64,000 nt of DNA from Bacteroidia bacterium (GTDB taxonomy: Bacteria; Bacteroidota; Bacteroidia; B-17B0; Aurantibacillaceae). Position numbers and translations under genes: made by a program. The DNA lies in assembly GCA_016787705.1 (NCBI GenBank), contig JAEUTP010000017.1, forward strand, positions 71,511-135,510, written 5' to 3'. Position 1 is the first letter of the stretch. Every line of letters begins with the position of its first letter. Below, piece by piece: positions 9,213 to 18,727 of this stretch. Under the pieces are notes generated by a model. It ran no database searches and was not told the DNA's origin. It saw nothing but the letters and a program-made list of their open reading frames with translations.

Positions 9213-9632
9213 ATGGCTATTTCGTTTCAAACCCAATTAATAGAATTTAAATTATCAGAAAAAGGTAAATTAAAATCCTGGATAAAAACCGTTATCGAAT
9301 CTGAAAAGAAAAAACAAGGAGAGATAAATTTTGTTTTTACAACCGATGAAGAAGTTTTAAAAGCAAATGTTCAATTCTTAAAGCACAATACCTACACAGA
9401 TATAATTACGTTTGATTATTGCGAAGGAAATATAATTAATGGTGACATTATTATTAGTATTCAAAGAGTAGAAGAGAATGCTGAAAAATTTAAGACTGAT
9501 TTTAAAACAGAATTAAAACGCGTGATTATACATGGTATTTTGCATTTATGCGGTTATAAGGATAAATCAGAGAACGATATAGCCATAATGAGAAGCAAAG
9601 AAAATTCGGCGTTAAAAAAATATCCTGAATAA
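9213..9632 (+). CDS. ybeY: Endoribonuclease YbeY
   Basis: YbeY is a zinc-dependent RNase needed for 16S rRNA 3'-end maturation and late ribosome quality control. The 139-residue protein has the core VFTTDEEVLKANVQFLKHNTYTDI-like region (in pieces) and the metal motif HGILHLCGYKDK. In E. coli the motif is HGxLHxxGYDH; here two histidines are kept and the third ligand position is Asp, a variant I associate with Bacteroidota. It shares a transcript with serS and the lipoprotein gene, and ends directly against the convergent TonB-like gene with no gap. Confidence 0.93.
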   Translation: MAISFQTQLIEFKLSEKGKLKSWIKTVIESEKKKQGEINFVFTTDEEVLKANVQFLKHNTYTDIITFDYCEGNIINGDIIISIQRVEENAEKFKTDFKTELKRVIIHGILHLCGYKDKSENDIAIMRSKENSALKKYPE

Positions 9633-10427
9633 CTATTGTCCAAACTGGCTTCCACCGGTATTATCTTTATTGATATTGCGCAGGCTGAATGTAATAGGGT
9701 AATTGGTTCTGTAACGCACAAATTTTCCATTTAACATTGCCGGTTGCCATTTTGTTAGCTTAATGATCCTTAAAGCTTCTTCAGTGCATCCCGCGCCTAC
9801 AGATTGTTTTACGGTTATGCCTGTAATATATCCATTGGTCTCAACAACAAATTCTAAGATCACAGTGCCTTCAACAGATTTTTCTACTGCTAATTTTGGA
9901 TATTCAATATTCGAAAGAACAAATTCAGTCAATCCTTCATCACCATTTTTATAAAACTCTGGTGATTTATCGGCTTTACTATAAATGGTAAAACTGCTGT
10001 CTGTAGGTAATGGTTTTTTTATACTGAATTTATTTTTTTGTTTAAAGTATTTGTTGTATTTATCGGTAGATAATTTAAACATTAAAAAATAAGGCCTGCT
10101 TTCGTTTGGCAAACGAAGTGTTCTGTTAAATTTTATAAAATTAAAAACACGTTTTACTTCATTACGTAAAACATTATTGGTGCCGCCGTCAACTCTTATA
10201 TTTACTGCTTTTCCGGTAGAATCAATGTCAAAAAAAGTGGTAAGCTCCGTATCAAAATTACTTGTAAGTAAGGTTTTAGGCAATGTTAGCTGTGTTTCAA
10301 GCACTTGTTCTATCTGGTCTTTTCCGCCAATGGCCTTGGCTTCATATTCGGGGCTTGTTGCCGATGTTTGGGCATTGAAGGTAGTTACCCAGCCCGCTAT
10401 TAAAATGTATATATACTTTTTAAGCAT
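9633..10427 (-). CDS. TonB C-terminal domain protein
   Basis: An exported protein of 264 residues when started at MLKKYIYI (10427). A longer frame to 10460 exists but would add residues in front of the signal peptide. A hydrophobic signal segment (YIYILIAGWVTTFNAQ) is followed by a spacer, and the last about 85 residues (YPKLAVEKSVEGTVILEFVV, GCTEEALRIIKLTKWQPA) match the TonB C-terminal fold. TonB transmits proton-motive energy to outer-membrane receptors, but this copy lacks the proline-rich spanning region, so a periplasmic or surface variant of unknown partner is more likely. It ends next to ybeY, tail to tail. Confidence 0.82.
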   Translation of the reverse strand: MLKKYIYILIAGWVTTFNAQTSATSPEYEAKAIGGKDQIEQVLETQLTLPKTLLTSNFDTELTTFFDIDSTGKAVNIRVDGGTNNVLRNEVKRVFNFIKFNRTLRLPNESRPYFLMFKLSTDKYNKYFKQKNKFSIKKPLPTDSSFTIYSKADKSPEFYKNGDEGLTEFVLSNIEYPKLAVEKSVEGTVILEFVVETNGYITGITVKQSVGAGCTEEALRIIKLTKWQPAMLNGKFVRYRTNYPITFSLRNINKDNTGGSQFGQ

Positions 10428-10457
10428 ATATAAAGATAAATCAAAAAAAATCGCATT

Positions 10458-10504
10458 CAAAAAAAATCACCGCCAAACTTTATAACTGGTAAAGTTTGGC
10501 GGTG
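10458..10504 (-). terminator. Strong intrinsic terminator after PKD protein gene
   Basis: A perfect 15-base stem (468-482 and 490-504 of the 10-kb block, CACCGCCAAACTTTA and its complement) around a 7-base loop is followed, on the minus strand, by a run of eight T. It lies 25 bases past the stop of the minus-strand PKD/T9SS gene and insulates it from the TonB-like gene. Confidence 0.93.
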
Positions 10505-10529
10505 AAATGTGTATAAAAGAACTTATATT

Positions 10530-11930
10530 TTAGTCTTTAATGATCTTAACGGTTTTGCTGAAATCAGTACCAGATATTTTCACGAAATAAATTCCGCTGT
10601 TTAAATTTTGTATATTAACATTAGAGCTTACGCCGGTGCGAACTCCGCTATATACTACTTTTCCGTAAATATCGGTGATGCTGATATTAAAATCGGCTGC
10701 ATCACTTTCAATAGTTAAAGCATCTTTTGCAGGGTTAGGATATAAACGGATCGCAGCAGCTAATGCATTATTTTTAATGATGCCTGTTGGCGAAGCGCTT
10801 AACACATTAACAGTCGCTATTTGCATGCTGTTGTTTGATTTAAAAATGTTTTGATTGATACATGTTGTTGTAGATGAACCACAAGAAACGCTTACAGTTA
10901 AACAAATATTATAAAAACCTGTTGCGGAATAAGTGTGTGATGGATATAAACCAGTGCTTGAAGAATTGTCACCCCAATTCCAAACCACACTGGTAACATT
11001 TGAAGGATAAGTTGGATAAGCATTCCAAACAATTGCTGAGGTATTAGTTGAGTCTTTCACCAAATTAAAATTTGCGGTAGCAACGCATGGAGCGTTGGTA
11101 ATGGCAAATGTGTGAGTTGCAGCACTGCTACAATTAGTTGTAATAGAATCATTAATATGCAAGGTTACTGTATAAACTCCGTTAGCATAAGTTTGCGCCG
11201 GTGGATTTGCACCAAAAAATGTAGTTGAGTTTCCGAAATTCCAATATTGAAAAGCAGTAGGAGATACACCTGTAGATGTATTTGTGAAACTTACAGTGCC
11301 GTTATTAACGTTAAAATTAAAACCTGCTGTTAATGTACACGGAGGAATGGTTACATTTATATTTGCCGTATAAGATGCAAAACACGTTACCGAATTATTG
11401 TAGGCAGTTAGTGTTGCTGTATAATTACCAGAATTTGGATAAGTATGGCTTATAGAACCAAAGCTGTTATTTACAAAAGTACTTGAAGAATTATCACCAT
11501 ATTGTAAATAGTACATAGTTGATGGAATTGTACCGGTTGAATTATTTACAAACGTTACAAGGCCACTTGGGTTAACCGTAAAGTTAAAGCCCGGATTAAC
11601 ATTGCAAGCAACGTTAGTAATGGTAACCACTGTGCTGTAAGTTGCATTACATGGCTGAATACTGTCAGATCTGTGTAAGATCACCAGGTAGCTTCCATTA
11701 GCACCATAAGTATGGGTGGGGTTAGTTTGCGAAGAATACTGGCTATCGCCAAAATTCCAAAAGTAATTAATAGTTGGACTAACGTTAGGCTGTGAATTAT
11801 TTGTAAAACCTACAAGGCCATTTGCACCAACAGTGTAAGTAAAGTTGGCTGAGCATTGACTTTTTACACTGGTAGCGAAAATACAGGCAAAAACCATTGC
11901 GATAATTTTAAAACTGGTAATTTTTTTCAT
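10530..11930 (-). CDS. PKD-repeat protein with T9SS sorting domain
   Basis: A 466-residue secreted protein. Residues 1-24 form a signal peptide. Four to five PKD-like repeats follow, each with a version of FWNFGDS, HTY and a YxVxL strand (for example NYFWNFGDSQYSSQTNPTHT). The last about 80 residues are a type A T9SS C-terminal sorting domain (IRLYPNPAKDALTIES, then GIYFVKISG and KTVKIIKD). Such proteins cross the outer membrane by T9SS and are anchored to surface lipopolysaccharide or released. Its binding target is unknown. It is transcribed alone and has a strong terminator. Confidence 0.93.
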   Translation of the reverse strand: MKKITSFKIIAMVFACIFATSVKSQCSANFTYTVGANGLVGFTNNSQPNVSPTINYFWNFGDSQYSSQTNPTHTYGANGSYLVILHRSDSIQPCNATYSTVVTITNVACNVNPGFNFTVNPSGLVTFVNNSTGTIPSTMYYLQYGDNSSSTFVNNSFGSISHTYPNSGNYTATLTAYNNSVTCFASYTANINVTIPPCTLTAGFNFNVNNGTVSFTNTSTGVSPTAFQYWNFGNSTTFFGANPPAQTYANGVYTVTLHINDSITTNCSSAATHTFAITNAPCVATANFNLVKDSTNTSAIVWNAYPTYPSNVTSVVWNWGDNSSSTGLYPSHTYSATGFYNICLTVSVSCGSSTTTCINQNIFKSNNSMQIATVNVLSASPTGIIKNNALAAAIRLYPNPAKDALTIESDAADFNISITDIYGKVVYSGVRTGVSSNVNIQNLNSGIYFVKISGTDFSKTVKIIKD

Positions 11931-12015
11931 GATTATTAATTTTTGAATTTATTGTTCTCTTATTTCACTAGTACAACAAGATATCTTTAAAGGTTGGGCT
12001 AATAAATAAATTTTA

Positions 12016-14490
12016 CTAAAGCCGTGTATTAATGCCAATTGTAAAACCGCTATTTACCTTATTATCAATGCCGTATCCTAAAACGTAATCAAATCTTAAA
12101 ATGTTAAAAATATTTTCCAGGCCAAAATTTATTTCATAATACTGTTTTAACCTGTTACTCATTAACAAATGCCCTCCAACCACTTCCTGTATGTTTAATT
12201 TTTTTAATACAGGTATCTTGTTAATTATAAAACCATTAAAGTGATGTTCGGTATGTGCTTCGGCAAACCATTTATCAGCACTAAAAGTATAATACGGTAA
12301 TAATCTAAAACTGCTTAAATAATCATTGGTATTAAATAAAGTTTGGTTACCTAAAAAATATTTAAAGTCCATAAAAAATAATTTTTTAGTATTTACAAAT
12401 CCACCACCTTTTAATCTAAAACCAAGGCGACCAAACAACCCCAAATTCAACTCATCGTATATCATGGCACTTGCAAGATCATAATCGGCTGTAGTATTTA
12501 AAACAGGAAATGCTTTTTTATAGCTTACACTTAAACGCGGATATTTACTGCCGGTAACAATTTTTTGATTTGGAAGCGTAACATATTTTTGTTTAAAACG
12601 GAAAGAGAATGTTACTTCAGCTGTAAAGGCATTATTGGTATTAAATAGTGAATCGTGTGTTGCACCGTTGCGTGGATCGTTACTCGTAAATAATTTCTTT
12701 TTATCATCAATAATTAAAAGGTCACTTGTATTTCTTAAAGCATCACGCTCAACATACCGTGCAATAGTTGAAAAATAAATGCCATTGGTGAGTTCGGTAA
12801 AATAATTTGTTTCGATGCCTGTTTCTTTGAACATCTTCATAAAATTTTCATTCACGTAAAGCGAATACAATGAATTTACCAATGGAGAAATAGGATCAAG
12901 CTGATTGTACTGCTCACTTATTGATTTTAATTTTACACCTATACGTGAGAATTTTTTCGGATTATAAAAATAATTATAGCCTACCTCGCCGCCCCACAAA
13001 TAATTGCTAAAACCATAACGTATTCGACCGTTAATGCGATGTGCTTTTTTGTTCTCGTATTCTTTCGTTGCCAAAAAATCATAACTTACATTCACACCTT
13101 CAACAGTATTGTATTGTATACCACTGGTTATTAAGCCCGGCAGTACAACGCGTATATTTTTTTTTGTTTTGTGATACGTGTAACCTAACAAAACATTGGC
13201 CGGTCGTAATTTATTCCAGCGCCTGTCAACCGAATCTTTATACCTATCGGTATCTTCAATTTTTTCGGTACTGTCTTTTTTCCTGTAATCTTTATTCTCT
13301 TCTGAAGTTAAAGGTACCGGGCGGTTTACATTCCAATAATTAGAATCTTTTTTATTAGCACCATCCTCTACTACAAACACTTCATTACTAAAAAAATTAT
13401 CATCAATGCGTGGTGTGATGTTGTAATTTTTTACAATAGCATTTACATAACCATTACCGGCAATACCTAATATCTTAAAATAAAAACCCAGATTGTAATT
13501 TACAGGCATCCAAATACTATCGCCGGCAATAGGAGCAAATAATTGTTTTATAGTAAGTGTATCGGCGTATTTAATTTTGTTTTCTTTTGTCAATTCAAGA
13601 TCTACGCTTGTTAAGCGCCAGGAGTTTTCCTGAATATAAATGATGCCGCTAAAACATGGATCTGTTGATCGTTTTGGTTTAACTAAAATTTTATTAAATA
13701 TCTTTCCATCTTCATTTATTGTTCCGAGCAAATGAAATTTATAATATAAAAAAGCATTTTTATTCAGAGGCGAAACAAAAGGTCTGTCGCTTAACCCTTT
13801 TAGTGGAATTAGATTTTCGTAAAAATTAAATTTTAACTGGCTCAGTTGATTAAAGCTAAAGCTTTTGCTGGCACCACTTACACGGCTGCTAAACATTATT
13901 TCTTTTTCCTTATTTGGTTTTTTAAAATAATAGTTGCTTTCACTTTCGCTTAAATAAATAACACCGTATAAAGTAGAATCTATTTTTTCACCACTCATAG
14001 CCTTTATCAGTTTCTTAAATTTTTCAGGTACATTGGTTAAACGTTGAAGGCCTTTGATATAAGATTGGCAACTGTACTCATTTACTTCATTGGCATACAC
14101 TTTTCTTTTTTTGATGGCCTTTCGCATAATAGGATAGGCGGGGTCTTCACCCGCCTTCACCACAATTTCCTGTAAAGCAATACCATCTGATTTTAAATTA
14201 ATATTCAATGTTTTATTTTCTGTAAGGTTAATTTCTTTTTCCTGTTTTGAGTAACCTACATATTGAAATACAACAGTATATTTTCCGGGATCTAATTTTA
14301 AAGAATAGTTTCCTTCATCATTACTGCTAACACCTTTGGTGGTGCCTTTTAAATAAATGGTTGCAAAGGGCAGGCTTTCGCCATTGCCGGTAATTTTTCC
14401 GGAAAGAATAAATTGTTGAGCGAAATAATTTTGGATATAAGAAAATAAAATAAAAGTGAGAATTAATTTATTGCCTTTTGATCTGCACAT
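12016..14490 (-). CDS. DUF5686/carboxypeptidase-regulatory-like outer membrane protein
   Basis: An 824-residue protein with a signal peptide, a carboxypeptidase-regulatory-like beta-sandwich (residues about 28-105: SGKITGNGESLPFATIYLKG, GYSKQEKEI), then the DUF5686 region (RKAIKKRKVYANEVNEYSCQ and onward) and a long C-terminal stretch of alternating strands that looks like an outer-membrane beta-barrel ending in aromatic/aliphatic TIGINTRL. Architecture is shared by many Bacteroidota outer-membrane proteins of unknown function, distantly like TonB-dependent receptors without a plug. It begins three bases after the DUF4159 gene, so they form an operon. Confidence 0.88.
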   Translation of the reverse strand: MCRSKGNKLILTFILFSYIQNYFAQQFILSGKITGNGESLPFATIYLKGTTKGVSSNDEGNYSLKLDPGKYTVVFQYVGYSKQEKEINLTENKTLNINLKSDGIALQEIVVKAGEDPAYPIMRKAIKKRKVYANEVNEYSCQSYIKGLQRLTNVPEKFKKLIKAMSGEKIDSTLYGVIYLSESESNYYFKKPNKEKEIMFSSRVSGASKSFSFNQLSQLKFNFYENLIPLKGLSDRPFVSPLNKNAFLYYKFHLLGTINEDGKIFNKILVKPKRSTDPCFSGIIYIQENSWRLTSVDLELTKENKIKYADTLTIKQLFAPIAGDSIWMPVNYNLGFYFKILGIAGNGYVNAIVKNYNITPRIDDNFFSNEVFVVEDGANKKDSNYWNVNRPVPLTSEENKDYRKKDSTEKIEDTDRYKDSVDRRWNKLRPANVLLGYTYHKTKKNIRVVLPGLITSGIQYNTVEGVNVSYDFLATKEYENKKAHRINGRIRYGFSNYLWGGEVGYNYFYNPKKFSRIGVKLKSISEQYNQLDPISPLVNSLYSLYVNENFMKMFKETGIETNYFTELTNGIYFSTIARYVERDALRNTSDLLIIDDKKKLFTSNDPRNGATHDSLFNTNNAFTAEVTFSFRFKQKYVTLPNQKIVTGSKYPRLSVSYKKAFPVLNTTADYDLASAMIYDELNLGLFGRLGFRLKGGGFVNTKKLFFMDFKYFLGNQTLFNTNDYLSSFRLLPYYTFSADKWFAEAHTEHHFNGFIINKIPVLKKLNIQEVVGGHLLMSNRLKQYYEINFGLENIFNILRFDYVLGYGIDNKVNSGFTIGINTRL

Positions 14491-14493
14491 AAA

Positions 14494-15201
14494 TTACTTT
14501 TTATCAAAACCCATAAAGGCGTATGAAATTAAATTGGCTCCCATTTTTAAAGCCTTGCTTCTTGCTTCTTCACTGTCTTTATGAATCTCGGCACTTTCCC
14601 AGCCATCACCTAAATCACATTCAAAATCGTAAAAGCATACCAGGCGGCCTTTGTAAATTAAACCGTAACCTTTTGGTGCACCGTTATCATGTTCATGAAT
14701 TTTTGGTAAGCCGGTTGTGAAATCATATTTTTGATGATATACCGGGTGATCAAACGGCAATTCGATCAAATCTAATTCCGGAAAAACTTTTTTTAATTGT
14801 GTTCTTACAAATTTATCCATACCGTAATTATCACTTACATGTAAAAAGCCACCGGCAATTAAATAGTTTCGTAAATTTTCCGCTTCCTGGTTTGAAAATA
14901 TAACATTGCCATGTCCTGTCATGTGAACAAATGGATAATTATAGATCTCTACACTTCCTGCATCTACAGTGGCTTGTTCAGGATTAATACTTGTTTTAAG
15001 GTTATCATTACAAAATTTAATAAGGTTTGGTAACGATGTTTCCAGGTTAGCATACCAATCGCCACCACCATTATATTTTAAAACCGCTATCTGGAAACTG
15101 TACGGCGGAATTGTATAATAATTACCATACTTTAAAGCAGTTCTTCCTTCAATAAAAAAGAAAATGCAAAAAAGAACAATTATTTTTTTTAAAAAGTACA
15201 T
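14494..15201 (-). CDS. DUF4159 exported protein
   Basis: A 235-residue protein with an N-terminal signal peptide (IIVLFCIFFFIEG). The core matches DUF4159: LKYNGGGDWYANLETSLPNL, then the FVHMTGHGN segment, LRNYLIAGGFLHVSDNYGMD and LPFDHPVYHQKYDF. The fold is related to class I glutamine amidotransferase-like domains, but no catalytic cysteine is evident. Function unknown. It is the first gene of a two-gene operon with the DUF5686 protein, which suggests a shared envelope role. Confidence 0.88.
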   Translation of the reverse strand: MYFLKKIIVLFCIFFFIEGRTALKYGNYYTIPPYSFQIAVLKYNGGGDWYANLETSLPNLIKFCNDNLKTSINPEQATVDAGSVEIYNYPFVHMTGHGNVIFSNQEAENLRNYLIAGGFLHVSDNYGMDKFVRTQLKKVFPELDLIELPFDHPVYHQKYDFTTGLPKIHEHDNGAPKGYGLIYKGRLVCFYDFECDLGDGWESAEIHKDSEEARSKALKMGANLISYAFMGFDKK

Positions 15202-15286
15202 TATAAAACAGTTATTTTAAGAGAACAAATTAGGAAAAAAACAGCAATTTTTAAGATTATTGATATAACATTTTAATGAAAATTGG

Positions 15287-16111
15287 CTATTGAACTGCTT
15301 TGTAGAACTGAACTAATTCTATGGCCTGTTTTGCCTCTGTTACATCGTGTACGCGCAGTATTGATGCGTTGTTTAGTAAGGCTATTGTATTTAAAACGGT
15401 TGTACCATTTAATGAAGTTACGGGATTAGTGCCAATTACTTTATTGATCATGCCCTTGCGCGACATGCCTGCCAATAACGGAAAACCGGAAAATTTTTGC
15501 AAATTTTTTAATAAAGTGTAATTATGTTCTGTTGTTTTTCCAAAGCCAAAACCAGGATCTAGAATAATTTTATTAAAATTTAAAGCCTTTAATTTTTCTG
15601 CTTTTTTAAAGAGTTCTTCTTTAACTTCTTTTACAACATTAACGTAAGTAGGATCTTTTTGCATGGTTTGCGGCGTGCCCTGCATATGCATTAATATATA
15701 AGGCAGATCTAATTTTGCAATGGTCTCAAACATAAGCGGGTCAAGGTTTCCACCACTAATATCATTAATTATATCCGCACCTTCTGCCGCACTTTTTTTA
15801 GCAATACAGGCATAAAACGTATCCACACTTAAAAACGTTTCAGGAAATTTTTTGCGTATCTGCGGTAAGTATTGCGCTAAACGTTCCCATTCTTCTGCTT
15901 CGCCTATGTGTTTGGCATTTGGTCGTGATGAGGCAGCTCCAATATCAATAATATCGGCCCCATGTTCTATTTTTTCTTCCACATCGTGCAAAACATCGTT
16001 TATAGTGCTATATTTTCCGCCATCATAAAAGCTATCGGGTGTAATGTTCACAATAGCCATTATTAATGGTTTAATAAATGTTAATGTTTTGCCGTTACAG
16101 GTGTATTCCAT
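15287..16111 (-). CDS. folP: Dihydropteroate synthase
   Basis: Condenses 6-hydroxymethyl-7,8-dihydropterin pyrophosphate with p-aminobenzoate in folate synthesis; the target of sulfonamides. The 274-residue TIM-barrel protein has the family signatures MAIVNITPDSFYDGGKY, IDIGAASSRP, INDISGGN, the DPGFGFGK loop and GMSRKGMI, and the C-terminal RVHDV. It is divergent from the DUF1599 gene, with a 176-base intergenic region. Confidence 0.97.
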   Translation of the reverse strand: MEYTCNGKTLTFIKPLIMAIVNITPDSFYDGGKYSTINDVLHDVEEKIEHGADIIDIGAASSRPNAKHIGEAEEWERLAQYLPQIRKKFPETFLSVDTFYACIAKKSAAEGADIINDISGGNLDPLMFETIAKLDLPYILMHMQGTPQTMQKDPTYVNVVKEVKEELFKKAEKLKALNFNKIILDPGFGFGKTTEHNYTLLKNLQKFSGFPLLAGMSRKGMINKVIGTNPVTSLNGTTVLNTIALLNNASILRVHDVTEAKQAIELVQFYKAVQ

Positions 16112-16287
16112 TGGGTAAATTTCGTTAATTTTAGTGTCAATTTAGGCCTGTTTTAAGATGCATATTATAAAATTGTTTTTAGCTTATTTTTTAGCGAAAC
16201 AAGACAAATTTTGCAGGCATAATTAAATATTTATGACGAAAAATTTAACGAAGTTGCAGCAAAAAATAAGCATAAACAAATTATTAT

Positions 16288-16848
16288 ATGGATTTTAAAT
16301 TGGCCTCAATGCAAACTACATCTCAACAATACGACGCAGCCATTTCTCAGTGCAAAGATATCTTTTTAAAGAAAATGAAAGACTATGGCACTGCCTGGCG
16401 TAATTTAAGACCAACTTCTTTAACCGACCAGATCTTTATTAAGGCTCAACGCATTAAAAGTATCGAAGAAAAAGGCACTCAAAAGGTAATGGATGATATT
16501 AAAGGTGAATATATTGGTATTATTAATTACTGCATTATTGCTCTTATTCAGATAGAATTGGCTAATGATACACGAGTTGATCTTCCTTACGAAGAAGTGG
16601 CTAATTTATATATTAAATATGCCGATCAAACCAAACAATTAATGGAAGATAAGAACCATGATTACGGTGAGGCATGGAGAGATATGCGCTTAAGTTCATT
16701 GACCGATCTTATTTTAATGAAGGTATTTAGAGTTAAACAAATTGAGGATAATAAAGGTAAGACCATTATAAGCGAAGGTGTTGATGCTAATTATATGGAC
16801 ATGATCAATTATTCTGTATTCTCGCTTATTAAAATGACAAAACAATAA
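16288..16848 (+). CDS. DUF1599 protein, internally duplicated
   Basis: A 186-residue cytoplasmic protein of the DUF1599 family. It consists of two similar halves: CKDIFLKKMKDYGTAWRNLR with SLTDQIFIKAQRIKSIE in the first, and TKQLMEDKNHDYGEAWRDMR with SLTDLILMKVFRVKQIE in the second, each ending in an INY helix. The paired DYGxAWR helices resemble all-alpha nucleotide pyrophosphohydrolase-type bundles, which is inference. The start at 16288 is possible; a second ATG at 16309 (MQTTSQQYD) resembles other family starts better. It precedes the DoxX-type gene by 21 bases. Confidence 0.85.
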   Translation: MDFKLASMQTTSQQYDAAISQCKDIFLKKMKDYGTAWRNLRPTSLTDQIFIKAQRIKSIEEKGTQKVMDDIKGEYIGIINYCIIALIQIELANDTRVDLPYEEVANLYIKYADQTKQLMEDKNHDYGEAWRDMRLSSLTDLILMKVFRVKQIEDNKGKTIISEGVDANYMDMINYSVFSLIKMTKQ

Positions 16849-16869
16849 TTTTTTAAATACATTTCCCAC

Positions 16870-18189
16870 ATGAAAAAATTTTTCGCTTCAAAAGCATTTC
16901 GTTTTATATGGTCGTTAGGTTTGGCCGCCATTATTTATTTTATAATGCCACCATGCTTTAGTAAAACCACAACCCTGGTTTTATTGGCAATTGAATTAAT
17001 TCTTATTAATGGGGCAGATTTTATTGCCAAAATACCAATGATAACGCATGTTGCACGTGTGTTAGTAGGAGGCTTATTTATTTTTTCAGGATTTATAAAA
17101 GCAAACGACCCATTAGGGTTTTCTTATAAATTAAAAGAATATTTTGAAGTATTTCAAAATGATACAGGTTTGTCCTTATTTGAAGGCTTCGCCCACATTG
17201 CCCTTCCTTTAGCAGTAATTATTTGCGCCAGCGAAATTATTTTAGGTGTAATGTTACTAATAGGCTATAAAACAAAATTAACCTTATGGTTATTATTTGC
17301 GCAAATAGCTTTCTTTACCTTTTTAACTTTTTATTCGGCCTGTTATAACAAAGTAACGCATTGTGGTTGTTTTGGCGATTTCTTAAAATTAAAACCTTGG
17401 GAAAGTTTCTGGAAAGATATTGCACTAATGATTTTGATAACCGTTTTATTTGCCGGAAAAGACAATATCACCGAAATGTTTGCACCAATGATCTTAAGCA
17501 CCATTTTTTTATTAGGTGTGCTGTTCTCTTTTGGATTTCCTATTTATGCTTACCGGAATTTACCACCATTGGATTTCAGAGCGTATGCTCCGGGAATGAA
17601 TATTAAAGAAAATATGAAGGCGGGAGCAGATTATCAGCCGGCGAAGTATGAAACTCGTTTTAAATATGAAAATTTAAAAGATCATACTGTTAAAGAATTT
17701 GATCTTAAGAATTATCCATGGCAGGATACTGTAACCTGGAAATGGGTATCTACGGATAATGCAGAAGTTCAGGCAGCGGTAAATCCGCCTAAAATTACAG
17801 ACTTTACTGTTAATAATTTAGATGGTGTGCCAATTACTGATTCCGTTTTAAATGATAAGAATTATAGTTTCTGGGTAATTGTTTATGATCTTAAAGAAAC
17901 TGAAACAGATCCAACCTTGATGGCCAAGATTAATGACTTCTATAAACTTGCAACCCTTGATAAACATAATTTTATGGCTTTTACAGCCAGCGGACCTGCA
18001 GATATTGATAAATTTAAACACGAACACAATGCATTATATGATTTTGCAATGGTAGATGGTATTGTTTTAAAAACAATGATACGCAGTAACCCCGGACTAA
18101 TGTTGGTAAAAGACGGAACCGTGATCATGAATTGGCATCACAACAACTTCCCAACGTATAGCGATGTGAAGCAAAAATTTATGAAATAA
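16870..18189 (+). CDS. DoxX/BT_3928-type membrane protein
   Basis: A 439-residue protein whose first about 225 residues hold about seven to eight membrane segments, including a DoxX/MauE-like core (ARVLVGGLFIFSGFIKANDPLGFSYKLKEYF and ACYNKVTHCGCFGD). The CGCFGD motif is typical of MauE-like proteins that handle thiol redox. The C-terminal about 200 residues are soluble and resemble a thioredoxin-like fold (FWVIVYDL, PGLMLVKDGTVIMNWHHNN). This matches the BT_3928 family of Bacteroidota. A role in periplasmic redox or methylamine-dehydrogenase-like maturation is only suggested. Cotranscribed with DUF1599 and followed by a terminator. Confidence 0.85.
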   Translation: MKKFFASKAFRFIWSLGLAAIIYFIMPPCFSKTTTLVLLAIELILINGADFIAKIPMITHVARVLVGGLFIFSGFIKANDPLGFSYKLKEYFEVFQNDTGLSLFEGFAHIALPLAVIICASEIILGVMLLIGYKTKLTLWLLFAQIAFFTFLTFYSACYNKVTHCGCFGDFLKLKPWESFWKDIALMILITVLFAGKDNITEMFAPMILSTIFLLGVLFSFGFPIYAYRNLPPLDFRAYAPGMNIKENMKAGADYQPAKYETRFKYENLKDHTVKEFDLKNYPWQDTVTWKWVSTDNAEVQAAVNPPKITDFTVNNLDGVPITDSVLNDKNYSFWVIVYDLKETETDPTLMAKINDFYKLATLDKHNFMAFTASGPADIDKFKHEHNALYDFAMVDGIVLKTMIRSNPGLMLVKDGTVIMNWHHNNFPTYSDVKQKFMK

Positions 18190-18207
18190 TTCAAAAGATA
18201 CGTTATT

Positions 18208-18242
18208 AACCCTTCTTGCATTTAACAAGAAGGGTTTTTTAT
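18208..18242 (+). terminator. Intrinsic terminator after DoxX-type gene
   Basis: AACCCTTCTTG and CAAGAAGGGTT form a perfect stem with a 7-base loop, followed by TTTTT. It lies 19 bases after the stop codon. The next start codon follows within 5 bases. Confidence 0.92.
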
Positions 18243-18246
18243 TAAC

Positions 18247-18726
18247 ATGAAAGCAGCAGGCATAAGCGATATCAAAAAAGAGCTCGAACATCTTTCTCAA
18301 AAAGAAGTATTGGATCTTTGTGTTGCGCTGGCTAAGTATAAAAAAGACAATAAAGAGTATTTAGGCTATTTATTGTTTGAAGCACATGATAAAAATCAAT
18401 TCGTAAAAGAAATAAAAGAAGAAATTGATGCAAATTTTGAAGCTCTTAGATCACAATCCAATTTATATTACATTAAAAAAAGCCTGCGTAAAATTCTTCG
18501 TATTCTGTCTAAATACGCTAAGTATACCGATGATAAAGGTCTTACAGCCGAGCTGTATATTTATTTCTGTTTAAAATTAAAACAATCGGGTATTCCCTAT
18601 CATAAAAGCCAGATGATCATCAATATTATGGAAGGGACATTAAAAAAAATAAATACTCTTATTTCAACCTTACACCCCGATCTGCAAAATGACTTTTTAA
18701 TTGATCTTGATAAAATAATCAATTAA
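18247..18726 (+). CDS. Hypothetical helical cytoplasmic protein
   Basis: A 159-residue, Lys/Glu-rich protein predicted to be all-helical, without signal peptide or cysteine clusters. Segments such as KELEHLSQKEVLDLCVALAKYKKDNKEYLGYLLFE (in part) suggest a helical-repeat-like bundle. I recognise it only as a conserved-looking Bacteroidota hypothetical. It is separated by one base from the DUF3820 gene and likely cotranscribed. Confidence 0.72.
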   Translation: MKAAGISDIKKELEHLSQKEVLDLCVALAKYKKDNKEYLGYLLFEAHDKNQFVKEIKEEIDANFEALRSQSNLYYIKKSLRKILRILSKYAKYTDDKGLTAELYIYFCLKLKQSGIPYHKSQMIINIMEGTLKKINTLISTLHPDLQNDFLIDLDKIIN

Positions 18727-18727
18727 A

